DNA of 64,000 nucleotides from Fictibacillus nanhaiensis. GTDB taxonomy: Bacteria; Bacillota; Bacilli; Bacillales; Fictibacillaceae. The notes beneath the pieces were generated by a model. It searched no databases and was not told where the DNA came from. It worked only from the letters and a program-made list of their open reading frames with translations. Made by a program: the position numbers and the translations under genes. This document shows, piece by piece, positions 26,566 through 34,637 of the stretch. The DNA lies in NCBI GenBank assembly GCA_016401345.1, contig JAEACG010000001.1:1178001-1242000 (forward strand), in the 5' to 3' direction. Each line of letters begins with the position of its first letter. Positions within the stretch are counted from its first letter, which is position 1.

Positions 26566-26863
26566 AACCTTTTTTGTCATTGAAATAGTTTACAGAGTAC
26601 ATCGCTCCTTCTTCTACCATCTTGTTGTCATCAACATCCATTGGATCAGGATGACCTGCTTTATTAATAGGTAGCTGCGTACGATCAATGTGATCTGGTC
26701 GAACTCTGCGTTTCATATCTTTAAATTTCATTTTAGTTTTAATACGGTTTGGTTTAAAGGAGAGCCACACTAATGCTCCTGTACCAAGACCGATCAGGGC
26801 CCAAGATTGTGTTTTCAATAATTTACTCGTTGTTTTCATTTGAGTTTGAGTTGTAGTTTGCAT
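26564..26863 (-). CDS. Small membrane-anchored protein of unknown function
   Basis: This 99-residue protein starts with a Thr/Gln-rich segment. One hydrophobic helix (SWALIGLGTGALVWLSF, around residues 20-36) is followed by a basic stretch (KPNRIKTKMKFKDMKRRVRP). An acidic tail mentions DPMDVDDNKMVEEGAMY. The ATG at 26863 has AAGGAGGCG upstream. It is single-gene with its own terminator. No family is recognised. Confidence 0.6.
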   Translation of the reverse strand: MQTTTQTQMKTTSKLLKTQSWALIGLGTGALVWLSFKPNRIKTKMKFKDMKRRVRPDHIDRTQLPINKAGHPDPMDVDDNKMVEEGAMYSVNYFNDKKG

Positions 26864-27043
26864 GAATAACGCCTCCTTGCTTACATTTACCCCATTTATA
26901 TAATATCGTAACATCTCATTTTCTTTTCAATTATTACATATGCCTATTTCCTTAAAATCTAATCATTTGTCCATACACGCTTTCCGGAGTTTACATATAC
27001 TGTATCGAAGTCGAAAGTACACTTATAAGGAGGAGTTTTTAGA

Positions 27044-27217
27044 ATGTATGCAAATTCACCGGTAAATGCTTCACTTGCAAACGCACCAGTATATGGTGGC
27101 GGATATAGTTATTGTGGTGGCGGAGGTTATGGCAAGAGTTTTGCGATCATAGTAGTTCTATTTGTCCTTCTCATTATTGTTGGCTGTTCGTGGGCATATA
27201 AAGGCAAAGACTGCTAA
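27044..27217 (+). CDS. YjcZ family sporulation protein
   Basis: This 57-residue frame has a Gly-Tyr-rich front ([17 protein letters not shown]) followed by a single hydrophobic helix ([18 protein letters not shown]) and a short Cys-ending tail. That layout is typical of the YjcZ/YuzD group of tiny sporulation membrane proteins. The ATG has AAGGAGGAG seven to eight bases upstream and a strong terminator follows. The exact role in spores is unknown. Confidence 0.85.
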   Translation: MYANSPVNASLANAPVYGGGYSYCGGGGYGKSFAIIVVLFVLLIIVGCSWAYKGKDC

Positions 27218-27230
27218 TTTTATATGCAGT

Positions 27231-27266
27231 AAAAAGAGGTGCGGATATGGTTCCGCACCTCTTTTG
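27231..27266. terminator. Bidirectional terminator between yjcZ-like and yitT-like genes
   Basis: AAAAGAGGTGCGGA and TCCGCACCTCTTTT form a 14-bp stem with A and T tracts on both ends. Confidence 0.9.
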
Positions 27267-27267
27267 T

Positions 27268-27900
27268 TTACATATATGGTTTTGCTGTTCTCTTAGGGGA
27301 TACCGTTCTTACAAAATCGATAAGCCTTGTGCTAATCCACTGGCACATTAAAGCGAATACTATAATGTCAATGCCTAACATTAACGATGTACCTAACAAT
27401 ACAACACTATTGATACAAAAAAGAATGGTTCCTGGCTTCTTACCCGTCCAATAAGAAAGAATTAAAGCAACGATATCCATACCACCTGAAGATGCACCGA
27501 ATCGAAAGAGAATACCCACTCCTGTTCCGAAGATAATACCTCCGTACACAACATCTACAAGTGTTCCGTTTAAAGGGTTGGTGATCTGAGGAGTCAGCCA
27601 ATCCACAACGATTGATGTGATAGCCACACTATAGATGGTCCAGAATGCGGTTTGCTTTCCGAGTTTCTTTATTGCCAACAGCAATAGTCCGAAATTTATC
27701 GACCATAACGTTAAACCAAGTGATACATCGAAAAAATATCCATTTAATATAGCAATACCCGCTACACCCCCAGAAGGTATATGGTGAGGAAAAAGAAAAG
27801 CTGCCATAGCTAGTCCTTGCAAAAAAGCACCAAACGTTAACCACATGATTCGCTGCAAAACAAAAATCCTTTCTCTTTCGTTGTTTATTCCTTCCTTCAT
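27268..27900 (-). CDS. YitT family membrane protein, short form
   Basis: This 210-residue protein has five or so helices and the YitT-family motifs GAFLQGLAMAAFLFPHHIPSGGVAGIA and FRFGASSGGMDIVALI. Most YitT proteins continue into a DUF2179 cytoplasmic domain; here the protein ends soon after the last helix (IDFVRTVSPKRTAKPYM), so that domain is missing. The ATG at 27900 has AGAGGACT upstream. Transport of an unknown solute has been suggested for the family; no function is proven. Confidence 0.83.
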   Translation of the reverse strand: MKEGINNERERIFVLQRIMWLTFGAFLQGLAMAAFLFPHHIPSGGVAGIAILNGYFFDVSLGLTLWSINFGLLLLAIKKLGKQTAFWTIYSVAITSIVVDWLTPQITNPLNGTLVDVVYGGIIFGTGVGILFRFGASSGGMDIVALILSYWTGKKPGTILFCINSVVLLGTSLMLGIDIIVFALMCQWISTRLIDFVRTVSPKRTAKPYM

Positions 27901-28071
27901 ATTAGTCCTCTTCACCTAAAATGCAAGCTGTTTCAAAAATAAAACACATATAAGTTAAATACGTATCATATCTTTTTATTGATTACTCCTTTTTAGAGGA
28001 ATAGGGCCCTGTTCATCTCTTTTGCGGGAATAACACGAAATGTGGAAGCAGCAGAAAGGTGGACAAGAAAA

Positions 28072-28230
28072 TTGACACACCACAACAAAAGAGAAATTGA
28101 GATGCTTGAGCAAAAAGCGCGCGAAGAGCACAAAGAAGCTGAACAAGCACGATCAGTAGTTGGAGATGTCTATATTCAAAAGAAGTTTCAGGAAAACCGA
28201 GCAACTGTTCAACCAAAAAAGAGCAAATAA
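28072..28230 (+). CDS. Small charged helical protein
   Basis: This frame of about 52 residues encodes a mostly helical, Lys/Glu-rich protein (KREIEMLEQKAREEHKEAEQARSVV). The TTG at 28072 has AAAGGTGG nine bases upstream. An upstream GTG at 28042 lacks a site. A terminator follows directly. I do not recognise the family. Confidence 0.5.
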   Translation: MTHHNKREIEMLEQKAREEHKEAEQARSVVGDVYIQKKFQENRATVQPKKSK

Positions 28231-28232
28231 AA

Positions 28233-28260
28233 GAAAGCAGTCGGATGACTGCTTTTTTTA
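28233..28260 (+). terminator. Terminator of the small charged protein gene
   Basis: AAAGCAGTC-GGAT-GACTGCTTT is followed by TTTT. Confidence 0.88.
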
Positions 28261-28275
28261 TGGTTTTATATATTT

Positions 28276-28527
28276 TTATGATAATGAACCTGTTCCAAGA
28301 CTGCGTAAGGCATCAACTGCACCCCTGCTATCTTCTCCAGTTGCAGAAACACAACAGACCCCTTGCATGCCATTTAAAAGACTCATACTAAGGTGGCTTT
28401 TTGCATTGATTCTTAACGTATTGCATTCAAAAAAGATCTGGCATTGTTCAAACTCATTCGCTTTAATGACCATTTCATGAATCCAAGTTGGCCTGATTTT
28501 CTCTTGTACCATAAAGTATGTTTTCAT
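28276..28527 (-). CDS. HPr-like protein lacking the active-site histidine
   Basis: This 83-residue protein fits the HPr/Crh fold. KIRPTWIHEMVIKANEF corresponds to HPr's HARPATVLVQTASKY region, and INAKSHLSMSLLNGMQG to the serine-phosphorylation loop (K-S-I-M-G). GEDSRGAVDALRSL is the last helix. The position of His15 is Lys10 here, so it cannot pass phosphate in sugar uptake. Ser44 lines up with Ser46, the HPr kinase site, as in Crh. AGAGGGT precedes the ATG. A regulatory role is inferred from the Crh comparison, not shown. Spacing between the two sites is about three residues longer than in HPr. Confidence 0.72.
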   Translation of the reverse strand: MKTYFMVQEKIRPTWIHEMVIKANEFEQCQIFFECNTLRINAKSHLSMSLLNGMQGVCCVSATGEDSRGAVDALRSLGTGSLS

Positions 28528-28709
28528 TGTATGACCCTCTTTCAGTCCTCTTCATTTTTTATTTTACTAGCGAAATGTAAAGAGCGTTTTAACCCCATGT
28601 TAGAGTTTTATGGCTTATGCATTTAATTTATGAAGAAACTGAAAAATAATGGTATGAAAAAAGAACTAAATTGCAACATTATGAGTATGACTTAAAAAGG
28701 AGTAAGATT

Positions 28710-28961
28710 ATGGCTTATTACATAGCATGCGATTATGATGAACCCGATCGCCAGAGTTACAGAGGGATCGTAATCATAGATACTTTAACAAACGAAGTAG
28801 CTCATCGTTTCTTTTCGGGAGACTTTGATCAAGATTTCCAGGAATATAGAAGCTGGTTAGAAGATACTGAGCCTTTTTATTTTGAAGGTGACAGTTTGTT
28901 AAATTTCGTTGGCGATCTGCATGATCCCGCATTAAATGAAAACGATGATTTTTATCACTAG
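28710..28961 (+). CDS. Small acidic protein of unknown function
   Basis: This 83-residue protein is rich in Asp, Glu and aromatics (YYIACDYDEPDRQSYRG ... YRSWLEDTEPFYF). There is no signal peptide or membrane segment. The ATG at 28710 has AAAGGAGTAAG upstream and a terminator follows. No family is recognised. Confidence 0.6.
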   Translation: MAYYIACDYDEPDRQSYRGIVIIDTLTNEVAHRFFSGDFDQDFQEYRSWLEDTEPFYFEGDSLLNFVGDLHDPALNENDDFYH

Positions 28962-28989
28962 GCTAAATTCCGCAATGAAAATAGCAAAT

Positions 28990-29022
28990 AAAAACACCAT
29001 TCAAAGTTGAATGGTGTTTATT
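28990..29022. terminator. Bidirectional terminator
   Basis: AACACCATTCA and TGAATGGTGTT pair around a short loop, with A-rich and T-rich flanks between convergent genes. Confidence 0.8.
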
Positions 29023-29030
29023 CACCCTAT

Positions 29031-29369
29031 TTAGTCTTTATTCGTAGAATCAATAATGCGGATTGGATTTCCTGTTGCATCTCGATAGATGGCATACCTT
29101 CCCGGAGGAATTGTACAAGGTAGTTTAACAAAATTCAGTTTTCCCTCATGTTCATGATAAAAGTCATCAACACTATCTACTAAAAACACACCGCCTGGTC
29201 CTAGATCATGCTCATCTTCTTCTATCATCAGCTGTACTTCACAATCTTTCATCGACATTCCAAGTACTTGATTTCCTTCTCGCCAGGCTTCAGTCATCCC
29301 TAGACCTTCATAATATTGCTGCGACTCATGTAAATCTTTTACTGGGTGAAACAAAAACGCGAGCTTCAT
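29031..29369 (-). CDS. VOC family (glyoxalase-like) protein
   Basis: This 112-residue protein is a single vicinal-oxygen-chelate domain. It begins LAFLFHPVKDLHESQQYYEGLGMTEAW, here LAFLFHPVKDLHESQQYYEG and GMTEAW, and ends YAIYRDATGNPIRI, the usual VOC closing pattern. Clear metal ligands are not complete, so it may be a binding or resistance-type member and not an enzyme. The ATG at 29369 has GAGGGGG upstream. Substrate unknown. Confidence 0.78.
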   Translation of the reverse strand: MKLAFLFHPVKDLHESQQYYEGLGMTEAWREGNQVLGMSMKDCEVQLMIEEDEHDLGPGGVFLVDSVDDFYHEHEGKLNFVKLPCTIPPGRYAIYRDATGNPIRIIDSTNKD

Positions 29370-29402
29370 ACCAATACCCCCTCGTAAAAAATTCGTGATC
29401 AT

Positions 29403-29721
29403 GTGCTAGATTTATATTCGATTTTAATTTTATGTATTCGTTAAATTCCCTCTCTTATTCTTCATTTCCTGCTCTCTTTTATAAAAAAGCACTATTTATC
29501 ACGCTCTTTTCTAAAGGACTCCCGCTTTTGGAAGTTTTCTTTTTCGCTACTATGCAAGTTGGTTGAAGGTAAAGATGATGAGACTCCTAATGTGCATATA
29601 CTGGCAGGAAGCTCTTCTTACGAAACATAGAAAGCATGCATATGTATAGGGATCTCAACTCTTTCGTAGAGCAACAATGTATCTAAAAAAACAACCATAA
29701 ATAAAAGAACACACTGATTAA
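29403..29721. other. Non-coding stretch between VOC and LSm-like genes
   Basis: About 320 AT-rich bases hold promoter sequence for the VOC gene. An imperfect inverted repeat is present (GCTCTTCTTACGAAA and TTTCGTAGAGC). A 24-codon frame is not supported by a clear site. Nothing else was recognised. Confidence 0.45.
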
Positions 29722-29775
29722 CAAAATAAAAGACTGATCCATCTACACGCAAAGTGTAGTGTGAATTCAGTCTTA
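29722..29775 (-). terminator. Terminator of the Tyr/Pro-tail protein gene
   Basis: On the minus strand AAGACTGA...TCAGTCTT encloses an inner CTACAC/GTGTAG stem and is followed by TTATTTTG. Confidence 0.78.
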
Positions 29776-29781
29776 TAAAAC

Positions 29782-30072
29782 TTAATACGGATACGGCGGA
29801 TATGGGTATGGCGGATAGACAGGATAGATTGGATAAGGTCGAGGTGCTAGTGCTAGACCTGCGATAGTTCCAAGTGTTAGTCCTACTAATGCTGGTGCAA
29901 AGAAGAAGCGGTTGCTGCTCTCGTCCTGACCTTCTGAACTATACGGTAGAATATACGCTTTACTCTCATCTACGTGTTTAAGAACACCATGATATCGTGT
30001 GCCACAATGACAATCAATATATACCGATCTGCCTATATAACGACGGCACAGGTGATACGTTTGGTATGACAA
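29782..30072 (-). CDS. Small protein with Cys/His front and Pro-Tyr tail
   Basis: This 96-residue protein has an N-terminal segment with YIGRSVYIDCHCGTRYHGVLKHVD, shaped like a small beta-barrel. A hydrophobic stretch follows (FFFAPALVGLTLGTIAGLALA) and the protein ends in a Pro-Tyr-rich tail (PYPIYPVYPPYPYPPYPY). Such tails are common in Bacillus spore-coat or exosporium-associated proteins, so a spore role is possible but not shown. GGAGG precedes the ATG at 30072. No named family is recognised. Confidence 0.6.
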   Translation of the reverse strand: MSYQTYHLCRRYIGRSVYIDCHCGTRYHGVLKHVDESKAYILPYSSEGQDESSNRFFFAPALVGLTLGTIAGLALAPRPYPIYPVYPPYPYPPYPY

Positions 30073-30158
30073 TGGGGTAAACCTCCCAGCTTGTTTTTGC
30101 CTTCTCTACACCATATGTCCAACCTGTTATTTTGACAGAGACAAGAGTCTATCGGTTT

Positions 30159-32561
30159 TTATTTTTCTCCAAATGGTCGCAAAACGAGATGTTGATTTTC
30201 TGGCCATTCTTTCTTAATTAATGCTGTTTCGTGATACTTGCCAGTGGCCCAATCTTCCACTTGATCACTGTACCATGGGCTCAGAACATGACCGGATTGA
30301 CCTGGTCCGACCACGTGATACGACCTTGACGTATCAGACATATCAATCACTGAGCGCCAAGCTCCACCGTGCGTGATGCTTCCAGTCTCACGATCCCATC
30401 CGGCTACACCCACTGTAACCTTACTTCCACCCATACTTTGTTTATCCGGATTAAATAACAGATTTAAAGGTTTAATTGCAGCAAGAGGGTGTTCAAATGT
30501 TAAGGTATGAAAATCTCCCCATTCCCAATTTGATGAATCTTCACCAAATTTTTCTGTTAATAAGGTCATCATCGATTCAAAAGAACGTTGGGTGACTTTT
30601 TCTAATCCACCATTCTCTTTGATCCAAGGTCCGGGTTCTCCAGAGTTCGCTTTTCTTATCAGTTCGTCCACTACTTGTTCTCTACCGTCAAACATTTTAA
30701 GCATCTCTTCACTGATCTCATCCTTAAACAACTCATCACTAAAGTGGCTCATCCAGATATGGAAGATTAATGGAGCTGCACTTTCCTTGCTGTCCGATCT
30801 ATTCCAATTTTTCAGAAGTGCTAAAACATCTTGTTCCTTTTCGTTTAGCGGCTTTTTCATAACTTGCTGCAAAAAAATAGGTAGCATTTCTTCTGCTTGC
30901 TTGTTTTTTTGATCGAACTGCAGAGACTGCATGTCTTTTGCCGTAAGTTTTTCTTTCCCTTCAAGTACTTCTACGATCCGTTGTTGTCTATATGGTTGAG
31001 CAAATGTATCTGAAATATGATAAGGATACGAATCAGCAGTGACTTTATTGTTAGCTGTCGCAATATATCCTTTTTCAGGATTAACACTTGTTGGCAGTTC
31101 ATCCCACGGGATGTACCCTTTCCATTCATATTGGTCGGTCCATCCAGGAACAGGAATTGACGTATAGTCTTGTTTACGAATGGGTATCAAACCGTTTGCT
31201 TTATAAGCAATCGTCCCATCTGTACTAGCAAATACAAAATTCTGCGCCGGTGTATGAAATGATTCCAGTGCTTTTTCGAACTGATTCCAATTTTTAGAGC
31301 GGTTCATCATAATTACAGCTTCGAGCTCCTTTGAAGGTTGAAGAGCTGTCCATTTTAATGAAAGGGCTGTACCTGGTTTATCATGATGTGCAAATTCTGA
31401 AATTACAGGTCCATGCCTTGTGATAACTACCTCGTGATCTACATCCATTTTATCCTTAACTTTAATTCTTTCTTTAACCACATCAGCTTTTTCCCAGTTT
31501 GCTAAGTATTGAAATTCATAAGCATTCTTTGGGTTTCTCTTTTCTACGTATAGTTCCTGAACATCTGGTCCTACGTTCGTAACACCCCATGCGATCGTTT
31601 TGTTATGGCCCACAATGATACCTGGAATTCCTGCAAATATTACACCAGAAACTTCATAATCCGGAGCTTTCAGATGAGCTTGATACCAAATGGAAGGAGT
31701 ACCAAGCGAAAGGTGTGGATCGTTGGCAAGAAGCGGTTTTCCAGATTTCGTTTTACTGCCCGCAACTACCCAGTTATTACTACCATTATGATGGTTTGGA
31801 ATAACCGATCCTGCGAAACTTTTTTCAAAATCAATTCCTTCTGTCTGTAGATCTTCTATTATCGTTGGTGCATCTTCTGGATATCCTGGAAATAAGTCCA
31901 GAGCTTTTTCTTTAGAGAACGTTTCCGTTAGATAATATCGAAAGGCTTGACCTTCCCAATGTCCACCAAGGTCAAAAGCCATGTATTTACCGATCACGAG
32001 CGAATCAACCGGCGTCCATCTCTCCGGCTCATATCCAACGAGCAAAAATTCGATGGGTAGTGTGTTATCTTTCTTCGCTTGGTTCATATAAGCGTTCACA
32101 CCATCTGCATACCATGAGAGATATCGTTTCATTTCTGGAGAGTATTTATCATAAGAAGCTTCTGCTGCTCTTCTCAAACCAAGTGTTCTAAAAAACTTAT
32201 CACGGGTAAGTGTCTTTTCCCCAATAACCTCACTGAGCATTCCCGATGCCTGTCTTCTGCTCAAATCCATTTGAAACAACCTGTCTTGAGCCGTTACAAA
32301 GCCCTGAGCCATAAATAGGTCCTTCATTGAGGTCGCTTCAATATGAGGAACACCGTCTCTATCTCTGTAAACATCTACCGTAGCTTCTAGTCCGTTTAGA
32401 GAAATTGATCCATTAATTATGGGTTTACTTTTTTGAAGCAAAAAATAGGCAGTCCCTGCTGCTGCCGCTAATATGACAACGATAGCAATTCCGATGATAA
32501 GTAAACTTTTTTTCCAAGATAATCGTTTAACAGACTTTTTTTTCTGAAGAGCACTCTCCAC
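30159..32561 (-). CDS. Penicillin acylase family protein
   Basis: This 800-residue N-terminal-nucleophile amidase has a membrane anchor near the N-terminus (LLIIGIAIVVILAAAAGTAYFLL). The small subunit (to about residue 260) contains DRDGVPHIEA and FVTAQDRLFQMDLSRRQASG. The autoprocessing site is in NGSNNWVVAG, where the Ser becomes the N-terminal nucleophile. The large subunit carries HLSLGTPSIWYQAHL, the oxyanion Asn region and the C-terminal HVVGPGQSGHVLSPWYSDQ. Family members hydrolyse penicillin side chains, acyl-homoserine lactones or cyclic lipopeptides. The likely activity is extracellular, quorum quenching or peptide processing. Which substrate is unclear. It is a single-gene unit. 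Confidence 0.92.
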   Translation of the reverse strand: MESALQKKKSVKRLSWKKSLLIIGIAIVVILAAAAGTAYFLLQKSKPIINGSISLNGLEATVDVYRDRDGVPHIEATSMKDLFMAQGFVTAQDRLFQMDLSRRQASGMLSEVIGEKTLTRDKFFRTLGLRRAAEASYDKYSPEMKRYLSWYADGVNAYMNQAKKDNTLPIEFLLVGYEPERWTPVDSLVIGKYMAFDLGGHWEGQAFRYYLTETFSKEKALDLFPGYPEDAPTIIEDLQTEGIDFEKSFAGSVIPNHHNGSNNWVVAGSKTKSGKPLLANDPHLSLGTPSIWYQAHLKAPDYEVSGVIFAGIPGIIVGHNKTIAWGVTNVGPDVQELYVEKRNPKNAYEFQYLANWEKADVVKERIKVKDKMDVDHEVVITRHGPVISEFAHHDKPGTALSLKWTALQPSKELEAVIMMNRSKNWNQFEKALESFHTPAQNFVFASTDGTIAYKANGLIPIRKQDYTSIPVPGWTDQYEWKGYIPWDELPTSVNPEKGYIATANNKVTADSYPYHISDTFAQPYRQQRIVEVLEGKEKLTAKDMQSLQFDQKNKQAEEMLPIFLQQVMKKPLNEKEQDVLALLKNWNRSDSKESAAPLIFHIWMSHFSDELFKDEISEEMLKMFDGREQVVDELIRKANSGEPGPWIKENGGLEKVTQRSFESMMTLLTEKFGEDSSNWEWGDFHTLTFEHPLAAIKPLNLLFNPDKQSMGGSKVTVGVAGWDRETGSITHGGAWRSVIDMSDTSRSYHVVGPGQSGHVLSPWYSDQVEDWATGKYHETALIKKEWPENQHLVLRPFGEK

Positions 32562-32762
32562 CTATAGACCCCCTGCCACTACAATCTTCCTATTTACATT
32601 CTATAATGTGAAGGATTTCCCCTGTAAAAAATTGAGAAAAGTAAACGGATTGAAAAACCTCCATACTTTTCGCCTAATTTCTCTAAATAAAGACAGGATT
32701 CTCAGAAAAATGTCGAATATCTCAACAAGCAGTTTATGACATAAAAGATAAGGAGAATTAAG

Positions 32763-32951
32763 ATGGCTAAAATTGTAGTGGATTTCCAACTTAGTCATGG
32801 TGAGGAAAAAATTACTGAAGGCAACATCGTGATTGTTAATATCTATCCAAGCAAAGCCAATCTCCACGAACAAGTGAAAAAATTAATCGCAGAACAATTT
32901 AACTGCCCTGCTGGAATCATCTCTATTAAGCAAATAAAAATGAATGCATAA
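32763..32951 (+). CDS. Small protein of unknown function
   Basis: This 62-residue protein (starting MAKIVVDFQLSHGEEKI) alternates strands and one helix, without a membrane segment. GGAG lies nine bases before the ATG. It faces away from the acylase gene, with 200 bases between them. No family is recognised. Confidence 0.6.
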   Translation: MAKIVVDFQLSHGEEKITEGNIVIVNIYPSKANLHEQVKKLIAEQFNCPAGIISIKQIKMNA

Positions 32952-32984
32952 GTTAATAAAAAATGTGTTAACGCCTTAAAGCTT

Positions 32985-33110
32985 TGAAATGTGTGGTAGT
33001 GAGCCTACCACCTGCGCGTTTCTAAGCATGTTCCAAAAAGGAATATTACATCAGGATTACTTGTCTGCCCTAGGGAAAGCGAGCAGTCCCGAACGGAAAT
33101 GAACTACTTC
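32985..33110. repeat. Structured non-coding region with a decayed repeat end
   Basis: A hairpin GTGGTAG-TGAG-CTACCAC lies at the left. The right end reads GGGAAAGCGAGCAGTCCCG then AACGGAAATGAAC, which resembles the right end of Bacillaceae intergenic repeats (GCGGAAATCAAC). It is not coding in either direction. Confidence 0.35.
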
Positions 33111-33147
33111 GAAAAACAACTAAGGGCCAACCTTTTGGAAAGAGCCA
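33111..33147. other. Non-coding spacer
   Basis: This is the remainder of the gap before the terminator at 33148. Nothing is recognised in it. Confidence 0.4.
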
Positions 33148-33184
33148 TAAAAAAAGAGGTACTTCGCTAAAGGAAGCACCTCTA
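33148..33184 (-). terminator. Minus-strand terminator
   Basis: On the minus strand GAGGTGCTTC-CTTTAGC-GAAGTACCTC is followed by TTTTTTT. It lies 140 bases beyond the stop of the gene at 33322, and may serve it or a short RNA in between. Confidence 0.82.
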
Positions 33185-33321
33185 TATGTATAGGGGACTT
33201 TATTATCTCATCGATTTTTAAATCAAGTAAGTTCCATTAGACGTATACCGCTAGGCCTATGTTCAACCCTTTAATCGGTAAATTAGCCGGTGGTTGGACA
33301 AGTTATCTAGCTTTTGTCATG

Positions 33322-33951
33322 CTAAAAATACGTCTTAATGATATTTTCAATCTCTTCATCCTTCATTCGACCTGCAATTCCAGGGGTTTGAGCAAAATAT
33401 TTTACCGCTTCACCGCAAGATAGACCTATCTGACTAAGCCCTTTTGCGATCGTAATAAGATAAGTTGCTGGCGGTGGATTCAAATCCTGTTCATGCATAT
33501 CAAGATTGCAAGTGAATGTAACCATCGGATATCCTTGGTCCTCGCCTAAATAGACCATTCGACTATACCAGCCTTGGCCAAAGTGAATATATCCTTTTTT
33601 GATGACTTCCTCCAGATCAGCCTCTATTTCATCACAACTGTTTTCTTGGGCTGTAACATCTAAAAACTGCTCAACAGTGACCAAATACTTTCTCCCAAAC
33701 GTCTCGTAAGCTTCATTTCTTTCATGGCCGATAAAGGCAACCCCACCTTCCCCCCACTTCGTTCGCTCTCTTGCAAAATACAGGGGATATGGCAGAACTG
33801 CTTTGCCGTTCTTCAGCGGCATGGCTGGGTTTCTGCAGCCTCTTTCCCGTTGAGTAGAACCTTCCGGCTGATCGCCAAGAATATAACATAAAAAACGATG
33901 CTCCATTAAATTAGATCCATAACTGACATACCAAACATAAGATGTGTCCAA
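33322..33951 (-). CDS. Gamma-glutamylcyclotransferase-like protein
   Basis: This 209-residue protein begins VWYVSYGSNLMEHRFLCYILG, where Y-G-S-N-L is the gamma-glutamylcyclotransferase (GGCT) fold signature that binds the gamma-glutamyl group. The rest (VAFIGHERNEAYETFGRKYLVT, LVTVEQFLDVTAQE) differs from named GGCT enzymes, and the usual catalytic Glu is not obvious. Similar Bacillus proteins are often annotated as hypothetical. Function unknown; glutathione-like or protein modification is speculative. Confidence 0.65.
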   Translation of the reverse strand: MDTSYVWYVSYGSNLMEHRFLCYILGDQPEGSTQRERGCRNPAMPLKNGKAVLPYPLYFARERTKWGEGGVAFIGHERNEAYETFGRKYLVTVEQFLDVTAQENSCDEIEADLEEVIKKGYIHFGQGWYSRMVYLGEDQGYPMVTFTCNLDMHEQDLNPPPATYLITIAKGLSQIGLSCGEAVKYFAQTPGIAGRMKDEEIENIIKTYF

Positions 33952-34041
33952 CGATTAATCCTCCTTAAAATTTTCCTTGAATAATAGTCATGAACAATGT
34001 CATTTTTTTATACATTGATATACACAAGGGGGATGAAAAGA

Positions 34042-34122
34042 ATGAAAAGAAAGTGTTTGCTCTTCGTATTTAGCTTATTTATATTTCTTTTCGTGATGTT
34101 CCTAGCTACACCTGTTATCTAA
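34042..34122 (+). CDS. Tiny hydrophobic peptide
   Basis: This 26-residue frame is a single helix with a basic front (MKRKCLLFVFSLFIFLFVMFLA). GGGGG lies eight bases upstream. It lies upstream of the candidate toxin. Without homologues it cannot be called a gene with certainty. Confidence 0.4.
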   Translation: MKRKCLLFVFSLFIFLFVMFLATPVI

Positions 34123-34194
34123 AATATTTTAAAATTAATTATTTCATAGGTCTTTTGGTACACCCTAGTTAAAATAGAAAAAGAAATTCGATTT

Positions 34195-34256
34195 TTGACC
34201 GAAAATAATATTGGTAAAATAATCCTATTGACCTAAATAGTGTTATTAGAAATAGT
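34195..34256 (+). promoter_or_regulatory. Tandem SigA-type promoters for the candidate toxin
   Basis: TTGACC-N17-AATAAT (34195-34223) is followed by TTGACC-N17-AATAGT (34228-34256). Both point toward the toxin frame, leaving a leader of about 105-140 bases. Confidence 0.5.
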
Positions 34257-34369
34257 CTTTCCGATTCTTGTTTCATTTTTCAAATCGGGATAAAATGGTA
34301 AACATACAATACTTTTCCTTCTCTAGTTTCTGTACGAGTCTTACTCCTAATTTGCAAGGAGGGATGGGG

Positions 34370-34453
34370 ATGACAGTATTTGAAGCGATGTCACTCATGA
34401 TTGGTTTTTCAATGCTTGTTCTTACCATTATCCGCTCCAAAGATGATTCATAA
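34370..34453 (+). CDS. Candidate holin-like type I toxin
   Basis: This 27-residue peptide begins MTVFEAMSLMIGFSMLVL and ends in a charged tail (IIRSKDDS). It matches the Hol_Tox pattern (M-T-V-x-E-A/S-L-x-x-M-I-x-F) of Bacillus type I toxins such as BsrG and TxpA. AGGAGG lies seven bases before the ATG; an ATG at 34364 is too close to it. A long leader and a symmetric terminator follow the usual layout in which an antisense RNA overlaps the 3' end. The antisense promoter was not identified. Confidence 0.72.
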   Translation: MTVFEAMSLMIGFSMLVLTIIRSKDDS

Positions 34454-34483
34454 AGACAGAGAGTTTTATTTTTTATTCATTCT

Positions 34484-34513
34484 GCCATGCAGATGCATGG
34501 CTTATTTTTTCGG
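34484..34513. terminator. Terminator at the toxin 3' end
   Basis: GCCATGC-AGAT-GCATGGC is followed by TTATTTTTT on the plus strand. An A-rich tract lies on the other side, so it may act in both directions. Confidence 0.75.
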
Positions 34514-34561
34514 ATAAATTTATCTAAAAACTAGAATTACCCTTTCTATGAAATGTAAAAC

Positions 34562-34600
34562 AAAAACCTTGCTGGAGATACTCTCCGAGCAAGGTTTTTA
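34562..34600. terminator. Terminator of clpE
   Basis: AAAAACCTTGCT and AGCAAGGTTTTT pair around an inner GGAGA/TCTCC stem, 38 bases past the clpE stop; flanks suit either direction. Confidence 0.88.
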
Positions 34601-34637
34601 GTTTTAACTGTTTTTGCTTTATACAATCGTAGCTAGT

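Noticed and set aside
32985-33110. Idea that this region is a known structured RNA such as 6S, SRP or a T-box
   Set aside because: None of the conserved blocks of these RNAs could be found on either strand. The end resembles a decayed intergenic repeat.
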